Below are positions 8,089 through 15,690 of a stretch of 33,895 nt of DNA, in pieces. How positions within the stretch are numbered: position 1 is the first letter of the stretch; every line of letters begins with the position of its first letter. The notes beneath the pieces are model-generated. The model made no database searches and had not been told where the DNA came from. It worked only from the letters and a program-made list of their open reading frames with translations. The stretch comes from an uncultured Lachnospiraceae bacterium (GTDB taxonomy: Bacteria > Bacillota > Clostridia > Lachnospirales > Lachnospiraceae). The position numbers were made by a program, and so were the translations under genes. The stretch spans positions 1 through 33,895 of the forward strand of contig CAJUIM010000022.1 in the NCBI GenBank assembly GCA_910586275.1, read 5' to 3'.

Positions 8089-9468
8089 ATGCAGCAGGAA
8101 GAGAAATATATATATATGACAACGACACCGGTTCCCAGGCTGGTGGGGGAACTGGCGGTGCCGACTATTATCAGCATGCTTGTAACTTCTTTTTATAATA
8201 TGGCAGATACTTTTTTTGTGGGAAGGATTAATACCCAGTCAACGGCGGCGGTGGGAGTAGTGTTTTCCGTCATGGCGGTCATTCAGGCATTGGGATTTTT
8301 CTTTGGGCATGGATCGGGGAATTACATTTCGAGGAAGCTTGGGGCAAAGGATTTTGAGGAAGCTGCAATGATGGCATCTAACGGCTTCTTTCTGGCTTTT
8401 CTCTGTGGGCTGGCAGTGACGGCGGGAGGAATTTTGTTTCTTGAGCCGTTGGCATTGGCTTTGGGCTCCACGCCGACGATACTTCCTTATACAGAGGCAT
8501 ATCTGAGGGTCATTCTGCTGGGGGCTCCTTTTATGACCTCTTCTCTGGTGCTGAATAATCAGCTTCGTTTTCAGGGGAGTGCGGCTTATGCCATGGTTGG
8601 GATTGTGACGGGGGCGGTCATTAATATTATATTGGATCCTATTCTGATTTTCGGGTTTGGGATGGGAGTGGCAGGAGCGGCAACGGCAACGGTATTCAGT
8701 CAGTTCTGCAGCTTTCTGCTGTTGCTGTTCCAGAGCAGGAAAGGCGGCAATGTACAGATTCGCTTCCGTAATTTCAGGCCTAATTTTCATTATATAAAGG
8801 AGATATGCCGTGGGGGATTTCCTTCGTTATGCCGGCAAGGTCTTGCCAGCGTTGCGGGGATTCTGCTGAACCATGGCGCAAGGGTATATGGGGATGCGGT
8901 AATCGCGGGGATGTCCATTGTATCCAGGGTGACGATGTTTGCCAGTTCTGCGCTCATTGGCTTCGGACAGGGCTTTCAGCCGGTGTGCGGATTCAATTAT
9001 GGGGCAAAGCTGTACCATAGGGTGAGGGAAGGGTTTACATTCTGTGTAAAGTACGCAACGGTATTTTTGATTGGCGTAGCTGTTATAGGGGCAGTGTTTG
9101 CCCCTCAGGTCATTGCTCTGTTCCGGAAAGATGATATGGAAGTAATAGAAGCGGGGGCATTGGCTTTGCGGATGCAATGCATTGCGTTTCCCCTTACAGG
9201 GTGGATTGTTATGTCCAATATGATGCTTCAGTCCATAGGAAAGGCACTGAAAGCTTCCATATTGGCGGGAGCCAGACAAGGAGTGTTCTTTATCCCATTG
9301 ATCTTAATTTTGCCGCAGCTGTTTGGCCTGTTTGGCATACAGATGTGTCAGACTGTGTCCGATATTTTCTCTTTTGCGCTGGCTGTCCCGCTGTGTCTCA
9401 GTGTGCTGAAAGAAATGAAAATGCAGGAAGAGGATGAGGGCAGGCATGAATCCGCATACACGCTCTAG
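8089..9468 (+). CDS. MATE family multidrug exporter (second of tandem pair)
   Basis: A 459-residue membrane protein. The N-terminal MTTTPVPRLVGELAVPTIIS and YNMADTFFVGRIN motifs are typical of a clostridial MATE subgroup distinct from the upstream gene; NNQLRFQGSA and NMMLQSIGKA mark the equivalent positions of the two halves. Start 8089 (MQQEEKYIYMTTTP) matches how relatives begin and has a G-rich stretch (8073-8081) upstream; GTG 8077 and ATG 8116 are alternatives. It is probably cotranscribed with the first MATE gene. Its TAG stop lies inside CTAG and overlaps the stop of the convergent DUF4173 gene. Confidence 0.88.
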   Translation: MQQEEKYIYMTTTPVPRLVGELAVPTIISMLVTSFYNMADTFFVGRINTQSTAAVGVVFSVMAVIQALGFFFGHGSGNYISRKLGAKDFEEAAMMASNGFFLAFLCGLAVTAGGILFLEPLALALGSTPTILPYTEAYLRVILLGAPFMTSSLVLNNQLRFQGSAAYAMVGIVTGAVINIILDPILIFGFGMGVAGAATATVFSQFCSFLLLLFQSRKGGNVQIRFRNFRPNFHYIKEICRGGFPSLCRQGLASVAGILLNHGARVYGDAVIAGMSIVSRVTMFASSALIGFGQGFQPVCGFNYGAKLYHRVREGFTFCVKYATVFLIGVAVIGAVFAPQVIALFRKDDMEVIEAGALALRMQCIAFPLTGWIVMSNMMLQSIGKALKASILAGARQGVFFIPLILILPQLFGLFGIQMCQTVSDIFSFALAVPLCLSVLKEMKMQEEDEGRHESAYTL

Positions 9469-11063
9469 GGCGTATCTGCGGATTCAATATATTTTTCTGC
9501 AAGGAAGCGGGATAAATTAAAAGTACGGATTTTTGTCCCTTCTGACTGTATATGTTTGATGTGGCTTTGGATGGAGTGTATATAGCTGTCCAGCCATGCA
9601 TCTTGCGGGTTGATTAAACGGCCGTCTTCATCTCTTTCCGGATTCTTATAATAGGTTTTCATGGTTTCGGCATCCAGCAATATAGGGGCGGCATCCGCCG
9701 ACAGCCGGGATAAATAGCGGCCGTCTGTGCCGCGGCTGTATATTTCGGAGCCGGAAAGGATGCCAAGGTTGTATTTGGCAATCCAGTAGTCGGGATGGCT
9801 GAAAGAAAGACCCAGATATAATACGGTTACCATTACCATGCTGTATTTGAAAAAAGGAAAATGCTGCTTATAGATAGAGATGATGATGCCTGTCATAAGC
9901 AGGAAAATTACGGCCAGCGACCATAATACAAAAATCCGTAAAAAAGTAAGTGCATAACAGCGGATATACATAATCATCCGCATGGCACTGGAAGCTATCA
10001 TGATGTAAGTGCATAGAGAAATAACAGTCAATATAGCTTTCAGGGCTTTATGTTCTTTAAAGCGTCCAAGGCAGATCAATACCAGTATCAGGTTCATCAC
10101 GCAGACAAACAGCAGCTGGAAATAACCTTTCCTTGCATATTCGGCGTAAGTGTAGTTATACGGAAGTTCCATGCCGCCGAAAAACAGATAGACTATCTGG
10201 ATGCCGCTGAACAGCAGATAGACAGCGGAAAGCGCAGAAGTGACGGTGATGGCAAGTACCGGCTCGCCGGTACGTTTATTCGGCATGATATCGGCCGGTT
10301 TCCATTTTTCCAGATAAGTGACCATGCAGTAGGAAATGAGGAAGGCTGCCAGTATGGTAAAACATATGCCGAAAAAGTTATCGGGGATATAGGAAAAGTC
10401 GAAAACGGAATTCATTACCGAATTAAACACCACGTCTGCGCTGCTTAAAAGGAGGATGACAAAAAGCAGCAGCGGTATGGAAATGAGGATTCCGAAAAAG
10501 ACATATTTTCCTTTGGAGCCGTTCTCCTTTTTTATCAATCTTCTTTTTTGCGAGTATAGGTGCAGATCGGAAAAAGGTCTGCCAATGGTGCCGGCGGTTC
10601 CAAAAAGAAGCCGGCATATTTTTTTCATATAAGCGGTAAAATCCCATCGGCTGTCATCATAAAAATTATGCAGGATAAGCACAAAACTTAATATAAATAT
10701 GCCTATTTTATTAAAGGCTATGATGCTGGCATCATCTGTGCAGAAGGTGGAAATGCCTAACAGGATCAGGCTTGCAATATAAAATACGGAATCTTTTTTG
10801 GCGGAAATCCCAAACTTTTTTAAGGATAAGAAGAAAAAGTAAAGGGTTCCGCCTATGAAAAAAGGGTAGGTGATGCCGGACGGATTTTTATATAGGCAAA
10901 GTGCATAAAACAAAGCATAGATCAGGCTCCCCATGCCGAAAAAGCGGAAATGGAGGATCCGATGTTCTTTCTCTTCCGGAGTAAGCTTTGGCTGTACGGC
11001 GTTTGCCGGTTTACTGTTTTCCTGTGGATATTGGTTTTGGCATTGATCTGCATATTCGTTCAT
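9465..11063 (-). CDS. DUF4173 (DUF4153-like) polytopic membrane protein
   Basis: A 532-residue protein with a hydrophilic N-terminal 40 residues, roughly 10-12 membrane segments, and a soluble C-terminal tail of about 110 residues. The conserved YNYTYAEYARKGYFQLLFV motif about residue 305 is diagnostic of DUF4173/DUF4153. Function is unknown; such genes often sit next to small XRE regulators and DUF2975 proteins, as here. The GAGGT ribosome site precedes ATG 11063, and the gene lies 33 nt after the YozG-like regulator, implying an operon. The stop codon overlaps the MATE stop on the other strand. Confidence 0.85.
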   Translation of the reverse strand: MNEYADQCQNQYPQENSKPANAVQPKLTPEEKEHRILHFRFFGMGSLIYALFYALCLYKNPSGITYPFFIGGTLYFFFLSLKKFGISAKKDSVFYIASLILLGISTFCTDDASIIAFNKIGIFILSFVLILHNFYDDSRWDFTAYMKKICRLLFGTAGTIGRPFSDLHLYSQKRRLIKKENGSKGKYVFFGILISIPLLLFVILLLSSADVVFNSVMNSVFDFSYIPDNFFGICFTILAAFLISYCMVTYLEKWKPADIMPNKRTGEPVLAITVTSALSAVYLLFSGIQIVYLFFGGMELPYNYTYAEYARKGYFQLLFVCVMNLILVLICLGRFKEHKALKAILTVISLCTYIMIASSAMRMIMYIRCYALTFLRIFVLWSLAVIFLLMTGIIISIYKQHFPFFKYSMVMVTVLYLGLSFSHPDYWIAKYNLGILSGSEIYSRGTDGRYLSRLSADAAPILLDAETMKTYYKNPERDEDGRLINPQDAWLDSYIHSIQSHIKHIQSEGTKIRTFNLSRFLAEKYIESADTP

Positions 11064-11096
11064 ACTATACCTCGTTTCTGTATTTCTTTTTACGCT

Positions 11097-11330
11097 TCAA
11101 AATGAATTGTTTTCGGTTTCATCGTTGTCTTCCGCATACTGCAAAATATCACCGGGCTGGCAATTCAGGGCTTTGCAGATGGCCGAAAGGGTGGTGAGGC
11201 GGATGGCTTTGGCTTTATTGTTTTTTAGGATGGAGAGATTGGCAAGGGTAATGTCTACTTCTCCGGCAAGTTCGGTCAGCCCTTTTTTGCGCTGTGCCAT
11301 GACCACATCCAGATTTATTATGATTCCCAT
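11097..11330 (-). CDS. Small XRE/Cro-family regulator (YozG-like, COG3655)
   Basis: A 77-residue protein that is almost entirely a helix-turn-helix domain: NLDVVMAQRKKGLTELAGEVDITLANLSIL covers helices 1-3, followed by RLTTLSAICKALNCQPGDILQY, the classic tail of this family. Residues 66-77 are acidic. AGGAGGT lies 5 nt before ATG 11330. In Firmicutes this family is nearly always paired with a DUF2975 membrane protein, here encoded about 100 nt upstream on the same strand. The pair probably autoregulates through the promoter at 11916-11944, where a tandem repeat offers candidate operators. Confidence 0.9.
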   Translation of the reverse strand: MGIIINLDVVMAQRKKGLTELAGEVDITLANLSILKNNKAKAIRLTTLSAICKALNCQPGDILQYAEDNDETENNSF

Positions 11331-11353
11331 GGGGTACCTCCTGTTTTAAATGG

Positions 11354-11439
11354 GCTATATCGTCCAATGGCATTCACTTGAGCCGCACAGGATTTCTGAG
11401 GCGGGCTGCGGTTTCGGTAAATGACATTGCTATATCGTC
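11354..11439. mobile_element. 64-bp palindromic MITE-like element with 11-bp flanking direct repeats
   Basis: Imperfect inverted arms (11366-11387 and 11407-11428, 22 bp with about six mismatches) bracket a GC-rich centre. GCTATATCGTC is repeated exactly at 11354-11364 and 11429-11439, directly flanking the palindrome. This is what a target duplication from transposition would look like. The right copy contains the stop codon of the DUF2975 gene. There is no coding capacity. A sequence similar to the right arm appears at 23531-23565. Confidence 0.6.
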
Positions 11440-11876
11440 AGGTCGTTTTCCAGTTTATATGTGACGGCTCGGTCAAAAACATGGGACAGGACTTTGCTGA
11501 ATAATCCGGCAATGATAAAGACTAAAATGACAATCAGCACTGCCGGAGTGACATATAGGAATAACCGTCCTGATGTGACCAGTGCAATCAGCATGCTGTA
11601 AGTGCCCATCCTTCTGAGGCTGACGACGTTTTCGGGAATAAAGCAGTTGTCGTCTAACACGGTACGGAACATTTTCCGCAATTCATAGATAATTAGGATG
11701 GCTAAGGTGCCGGAACAGAAGAAAAGCAATATCAACGGCAAAGAATTGTCGGCAAAATAGGAGTTGTATGTGCCGTAAAAGCGGATGCTTAAAGGCAGAG
11801 TGGCTGTTACAAGGATGCCGGCATAGAACATAAAATCTAAAAGCAGTTTTGTCATTATTGTTAGTCGGTCTTTCAT
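11430..11876 (-). CDS. DUF2975 membrane protein
   Basis: A 148-residue protein with four predicted membrane segments (roughly 10-30, 46-66, 90-110 and 112-135) and the motif NCFIPENVVSLRRMG between helices 2 and 3, typical of DUF2975. Function is unknown; it is routinely encoded with a YozG-like regulator, and may sense or modulate it from the membrane. ATG 11876 has AGGAGGAG 8 nt upstream; a TTG seven codons earlier overlaps the ribosome site and is rejected. It is the first gene of a probable three-gene operon with the regulator and DUF4173 protein. A palindromic element lies directly at its 3' end. Confidence 0.85.
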   Translation of the reverse strand: MKDRLTIMTKLLLDFMFYAGILVTATLPLSIRFYGTYNSYFADNSLPLILLFFCSGTLAILIIYELRKMFRTVLDDNCFIPENVVSLRRMGTYSMLIALVTSGRLFLYVTPAVLIVILVFIIAGLFSKVLSHVFDRAVTYKLENDLTI

Positions 11877-11887
11877 TTCAATCTCCT

Positions 11888-11919
11888 CCTGTTGCAACCA
11901 TAACCTGTTGCATCCATAA
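11888..11919 (-). repeat. Tandem 16-bp repeat over the DUF2975-operon transcription start
   Basis: Read on the minus strand, TTATGGATGCAACAGG and TTATGGTTGCAACAGG follow each other without a gap (15 of 16 identical). The first copy overlaps the -10 hexamer and predicted start site; the second runs into the AGGAGG ribosome site. Placement suits a two-site operator for the neighbouring XRE regulator, or an RNA-level element. Neither role is shown. Confidence 0.6.
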
Positions 11920-11944
11920 TAGCATTGGCAAAATCGAAAGTCAA
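11916..11944 (-). promoter_or_regulatory. Promoter of the DUF2975-XRE-DUF4173 operon
   Basis: On the minus strand TTGACT (11944-11939), a 17-nt spacer and TATTAT (11921-11916) give a good sigma-A promoter about 40 nt before the DUF2975 start codon. The -10 overlaps the 16-bp tandem repeat. AT-rich sequence lies upstream. Confidence 0.7.
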
Positions 11945-12000
11945 TAATTATTTATTGATAAACAATAAAAAATTATTAAATTGCAATAATAGGTATGGCC

Positions 12001-12086
12001 TTTCCTTTGGCACAAAGTTTCCTTTGGCACAAATTTCCCGCAAATTGCGATGCGCATCTGCCGGAAAGCGATTTTAAACACGCTCT
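12001..12086. repeat. Dispersed repeat copy A (half element)
   Basis: The stretch from TTTCCTTTGGCACAAA to ACACGCTCT matches the right half of the fuller copy at 26393-26554, including the shared CATCTGCCGGAAAGC core. A 16-bp segment is duplicated in this copy (12001-12016 and 12018-12033). It lies in the 11945-12341 gap, where I see an isolated TATAAT at 12117-12122 but no convincing -35 for the downstream DUF3810 gene. Confidence 0.6.
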
Positions 12087-12341
12087 GGCACATAATCTGT
12101 ACAAGATAATATTTTGTATAATTCTTCCAAATAAAAGAATAACAAGCGGATAAATTTATAGAATATTTACAAAAAATTCATAAATTATAATTTTGGCTTC
12201 ATAACTGTATGCTATCCTTTATTTATAAAAGACGGGAAAGCCTTTGTTGAGTGAAGGCTTTATGAAAACAAACGGTAAGCTTCGTGGGAGAAGTGCCAAG
12301 GGCGGACGGAAAGGCGCTTTTCGGGGACAGGGGGGATGCAT

Positions 12342-13586
12342 ATGAAGCGGCGGAGAAGGATTGTGTGGTTGGGAATGGCGGCATTGATAGCGGCAGCCAA
12401 TGCCTTGGCGTGGGAAAGCAGTGGATTTTGTGACTGGTATGTCCGCTGCATTTATCCTCTGTGGGTCGGTACATATGGCAGGTTTACAGGGATATTCCCT
12501 TTTTCGGTGGGGGAAATGATGTTAGTGGCCGGTGTTGTGCTGACCGTGCTGTTTTTGCTGGCCGGGGCGGCAGCCATTGTCTTAAGGGCAGGCTTTAGGA
12601 AACGGAAGATATACGGAAGGGCGGCAGAAATCTGTAAGAAATATATGGCGGCCTATGTTTGGATATTTGCCGGGGTCGCGGTGGTGATGACATTAAATTG
12701 TTTTATTCCTTATCATTGTTCTGCGTTGGAAGAAAAATACGGACTGATTCACCGGATGACAGCGGAAGACCCAATGCTTCAGGAACTGATGGAAAAAAAA
12801 TATACGATTGAGGAATTGGGGCAGCTGCGGGATTATGTGGTGATAAAATGCAATGAACTGGCAAAACAAGTAGAACGGGATGCGGAAGGGAACATTATTT
12901 ATCCGGAACATATGGAAGAACTGGCGGCAGAGGCCATGCGGAATCTGAGCCGGGATTGTGGCCAGCTGGAAGGCTATTATCCGCAGCCGAAACAATTTGC
13001 CTTTTCGGAATTTTTCAGCCAACAGATGATGAAAGGTTATTTTTTCCCGTTTTCCATGGAAGTGAATTATAATTCCCTGATGCATGAGATTAACCGTCCG
13101 GCAACAATATGCCATGAATATGCCCACTTAAAAGGATTTATGTATGAAGAGGAAGCAAACCTGATTGGGTTTCTGGCGTGTATTCATTCTTCCGATGTGA
13201 CATTTCAATACAGCGGTTATTTAAGTGTGCTGAATTATATTAATAATGAATTTTATGAAGCAATTGGCAGGAACGCCGCAGTTTATGCTTCGCATGTAAA
13301 GATTTCGGCTCAAGTGCGCCGGGAAAATGTATTTCTGGAAGAAAAGGCTTGGGAACAGGTGGAGCAAAAAGCGGTTATCAGCACGGAAGTGGTGGATAAA
13401 GTTTCCGATAAACTATCGGAAACCTCAATGGTTCTGAATGGGGTAGAGGATGGGATTCTGAGTTATACACGGGTAGTGGGCTTGCTGCTTCATTATTATG
13501 ACGGTTCGGCGGAAGTGCAGGAAACATTGGCCAGCCTTGGGGGAGAAGAGGAACTTTTAGGAAACGCAGCAGAATTAAGGTACTAG
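12342..13586 (+). CDS. DUF3810 membrane protein with HExxH motif
   Basis: A 414-residue protein with three N-terminal membrane helices (about 7-24, 57-82, 104-122) and an extracytoplasmic or cytoplasmic domain carrying HEYAH (258-262), followed by acidic residues (EEEAN, about 269-273) as in zincin-type metalloproteins. Length, helix count and the NRPATICHEYAHLKG motif match DUF3810, an uncharacterised putative metalloprotease family. ATG 12342 has a G-rich site 7 nt upstream; ATG 12336 lies too close to it. No partner gene is adjacent. Its TAG stop abuts repeat copy B, so the native C-terminus may have been set by that insertion. Confidence 0.8.
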   Translation: MKRRRRIVWLGMAALIAAANALAWESSGFCDWYVRCIYPLWVGTYGRFTGIFPFSVGEMMLVAGVVLTVLFLLAGAAAIVLRAGFRKRKIYGRAAEICKKYMAAYVWIFAGVAVVMTLNCFIPYHCSALEEKYGLIHRMTAEDPMLQELMEKKYTIEELGQLRDYVVIKCNELAKQVERDAEGNIIYPEHMEELAAEAMRNLSRDCGQLEGYYPQPKQFAFSEFFSQQMMKGYFFPFSMEVNYNSLMHEINRPATICHEYAHLKGFMYEEEANLIGFLACIHSSDVTFQYSGYLSVLNYINNEFYEAIGRNAAVYASHVKISAQVRRENVFLEEKAWEQVEQKAVISTEVVDKVSDKLSETSMVLNGVEDGILSYTRVVGLLLHYYDGSAEVQETLASLGGEEELLGNAAELRY

Positions 13587-13640
13587 AGTGCCAGAAAGCA
13601 ATTTTCAGACACGCTCTGGAACGTGTCTGAAAATGACTAG
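13587..13640. repeat. Dispersed repeat copy B, forming a 13-bp perfect hairpin
   Basis: TGCCAGAAAGCAATTTTC onward matches the right end of the family. Its continuation gives perfect inverted arms ATTTTCAGACACG (13601-13613) and CGTGTCTGAAAAT (13622-13634) around an 8-nt loop. ACTAG occurs at both borders (13582-13586 and 13636-13640), a possible target duplication; the left one contains the DUF3810 stop. It may serve as a 3' end stabiliser or weak terminator. Confidence 0.6.
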
Positions 13641-13644
13641 TCTT

Positions 13645-13678
13645 TGGGCGCACCGGGTGTTTTGCCAGGGTGCGCCCA
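13645..13678. terminator. Strong GC hairpin between convergent genes
   Basis: TGGGCGCACC (13645-13654) and GGTGCGCCCA (13669-13678) form a perfect 10-pair stem. It lies between the DUF3810 gene and the convergent CBM9-like gene, where a bidirectional terminator would be expected, but neither side has a proper T tract, so termination is uncertain. Confidence 0.4.
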
Positions 13679-13766
13679 CATTGCATATGCTTTTAACTCA
13701 GGCAGCTGCACGGGTACAAGAATGAAAATTGATTTCCGCGCTATGCCGTAGGATAGGCGGCATTCA

Positions 13767-14372
13767 CTATATAATGCGTGCCTCTGCAAAAAATTGCGGA
13801 AGGTGGAAATCCGGGGCAGGGGCATCGATGGGGGAAAAGCTGGCAAAATGGGTCAGTCCTTCGCTTTCTTTTATTTTATAAAAGTTACAGGTGAGGGAAC
13901 TGCCCTTTGTGAGCGTGTATTCCGGGTAAACGAAAGCAATCAGGGAGCAGGGGATTGCAAGGCGGATGTTCCAAGAACGCTGGTCAATCCGTGCATGGCA
14001 GGAAAGCCCCTGCCGGGCAGATTCGGGAAAAGGCATGCGGTTCTGCCGGTGTCTGCCGTAACAGGCCAGCATGGCTCCGTTTGCATTCATTTCAAAATTC
14101 AGGTAACAGGGCAGTTCTTCCGCAGGGGAAAAGCAGAAGAATGCTTCCATGGCAGAATCCAGATAGACTGGGTCGCCGTCGCATGTATATCGGCGTACAG
14201 GATTTTCTTCCTGACATTCCATTTCCAATATCAGGCCGGTTCCGGGAAGGAACCCTAAACACCCAGTGGTGGTGGGACGGTATTCGCCGCCCCAGTTATA
14301 GCTGCTTACGGAAAACTGCGGACAGCTTGAAAGATCCTCTTCGCATCCGATTGTATGTATGTCATAATTCAT
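13767..14372 (-). CDS. CBM9-like carbohydrate-binding family protein
   Basis: A 201-residue soluble protein with no signal peptide. The pattern YNWGGEYRPTTTGCLGFLPGTGLILEMECQE near the N-terminus, SWNIRLAIPCSLI about residue 140 and the closing PDFHLPQFF resemble family-9-like carbohydrate-binding (PF06452-type) stand-alone proteins common in Lachnospiraceae. CBM9 domains bind sugar chain ends, but whether these cytoplasmic single-domain versions bind sugars is unknown. ATG 14372 has AGGAGGT 7 nt upstream; the TTG two codons earlier is rejected. It is probably monocistronic, divergent from the nucleotidyltransferase gene. Confidence 0.65.
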   Translation of the reverse strand: MNYDIHTIGCEEDLSSCPQFSVSSYNWGGEYRPTTTGCLGFLPGTGLILEMECQEENPVRRYTCDGDPVYLDSAMEAFFCFSPAEELPCYLNFEMNANGAMLACYGRHRQNRMPFPESARQGLSCHARIDQRSWNIRLAIPCSLIAFVYPEYTLTKGSSLTCNFYKIKESEGLTHFASFSPIDAPAPDFHLPQFFAEARII

Positions 14373-14550
14373 AATCAATACCTCCTGTCTGAGTCAGTGT
14401 TTTAGCTTTGAGAAAGTGCCTGAAAAATACTTTCTGTAAAATGCTGCCTTGATTTGCGGGGAAGTTTCTTCGGCATCTTGAGCCGATTCTAGCAAAAAGA
14501 CGGAAGGTATGCAAGAAAAAAAGAAGTCTTTCGTCTTTTTTGACAAAAAA

Positions 14551-14596
14551 AAGCGCTTATCGTGCTATTGCCGGAAATCGGCGGAATGTATATACT
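14551..14596 (+). promoter_or_regulatory. Promoter and possible cre-like site before the nucleotidyltransferase
   Basis: TTGCCG (14568-14573), 17 nt and TATACT (14591-14596) form a plausible promoter. Just upstream, AAGCGCTT (14551-14558) is a palindrome matching the core of CcpA/LacI-family operators, next to TTGACA (14540-14545). In the 14373-14734 gap these are the only signals I can support. Catabolite control would fit a sugar gene but is inference from a short core. Confidence 0.4.
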
Positions 14597-14734
14597 TAAA
14601 GTATGGCGGACCGTTCATGCAATAGATTTCTGCGGGCGGAGATTCGGCCGGTGAATATTGTCTTTCATGGGCCGAGGCGGAAGTGGGGATGGGAGGAACG
14701 GGAAACATTATAGTTAAGGAGGGAATGTAAGAAT

Positions 14735-15655
14735 ATGAAGAAACCAGTACTTGTTATTATGGCGGCCGGAATGGGGAGCCGTTACGGCGGATTGAAGCAG
14801 ATAGATCCGGTGGATGCGCAGGGGCATATTATCATGGATTTTTCCATTTATGATGCAGTGAAAGCAGGATTTGAAAAAGTGGTATTCATAATTAAGAAAG
14901 AAAATGAGGAAGACTTTAGGGCCTGCATCGGGAATCGGATGGAGAAACAGCTGCAGGTGGAATATGTTTTTCAGGACATTCATAATCTTCCGGAAGGGTT
15001 TGAGGTGCCGGAAGGACGTGTGAAACCTTGGGGCACGGCGCATGCGGTTCTGTCCTGCCTGCCGGTCATTGACGGTCCTTTTGCCGTTATTAATGCGGAT
15101 GATTATTATGGGCAGCAGGCATTCGGGATGATTTATGATTTTCTTGCATCCCATGAGGATAATGAAAAATATCAGTATACTATGGTAGGCTATCTTCTGG
15201 AAAATACTCTGACGGAAAACGGACATGTTGCGCGTGGTGTCTGTGAAACGGACGGAAACGGAAAACTGACGGAAATTACCGAGCGGGTACGCATTGAAAA
15301 AAGGGCGGACGGTCCGGCCTTTACGGAAGATGAGGGGAAGACTTGGACAGGATTGGAAGGAGATACAATAGTCTCCATGAATATGTGGGGATTTACCGGA
15401 AGCATGCTGCGGGAAATTGACGGCAGGTTTACCGCTTTCCTAAAGGACAATTTAGAGAAAAACCCGCTGAAATGCGAATATTTCCTGCCGTTTGTGGTGG
15501 ATGAGCTGATCCGGGAGGGCAAGGCGGAAGTTACGGTGCTGAAATCCCGTGACCGTTGGTATGGGGTGACCTACAAAGAGGATAAGCCGGTGGTGGTAAA
15601 TGCCATTCAGGCTCTTAAAGATCAAGGACGCTATCCGCAGAAACTGTGGGAATAG
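14735..15655 (+). CDS. Sugar-phosphate nucleotidyltransferase
   Basis: A 306-residue cytoplasmic protein. The N-terminal MAAGMGSRYGGLKQIDPV is the nucleotide-binding signature (GxGxR then K) of nucleotidyltransferases, and INADDYYG (about 128) carries the metal-binding aspartates. GHVARGVCE and SMNMWGFT further match NDP-sugar pyrophosphorylases. It would join a sugar-1-phosphate to a nucleoside triphosphate. Homologues of this subtype are often encoded with NahK-like kinases, and one lies at 20360 in this window, so the likely substrate is a HexNAc-1-phosphate; that is inference. GGAGG lies about 10 nt before the start. It converges on the AraC gene, with only a small hairpin (15655-15679) in the 35-nt gap. 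Confidence 0.82.
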   Translation: MKKPVLVIMAAGMGSRYGGLKQIDPVDAQGHIIMDFSIYDAVKAGFEKVVFIIKKENEEDFRACIGNRMEKQLQVEYVFQDIHNLPEGFEVPEGRVKPWGTAHAVLSCLPVIDGPFAVINADDYYGQQAFGMIYDFLASHEDNEKYQYTMVGYLLENTLTENGHVARGVCETDGNGKLTEITERVRIEKRADGPAFTEDEGKTWTGLEGDTIVSMNMWGFTGSMLREIDGRFTAFLKDNLEKNPLKCEYFLPFVVDELIREGKAEVTVLKSRDRWYGVTYKEDKPVVVNAIQALKDQGRYPQKLWE

Positions 15656-15690
15656 GCATTCCTCTTTTGGAAAGATGCCAATAGGCTATG

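Noticed and set aside
13755..13770. Another copy of the GGCATTCACT arm of the 11354 element
   Set aside because: Only about ten bases match (GGCGGCATTCACT) and they lie at the coding end of the CBM9-like gene; chance similarity is enough.
14494..14540. Terminator-like AAAAAGACG / CGTCTTTTT pairing
   Set aside because: The loop is about 29 nt, the stem is AT-rich, and no plus-strand gene lies upstream to terminate.
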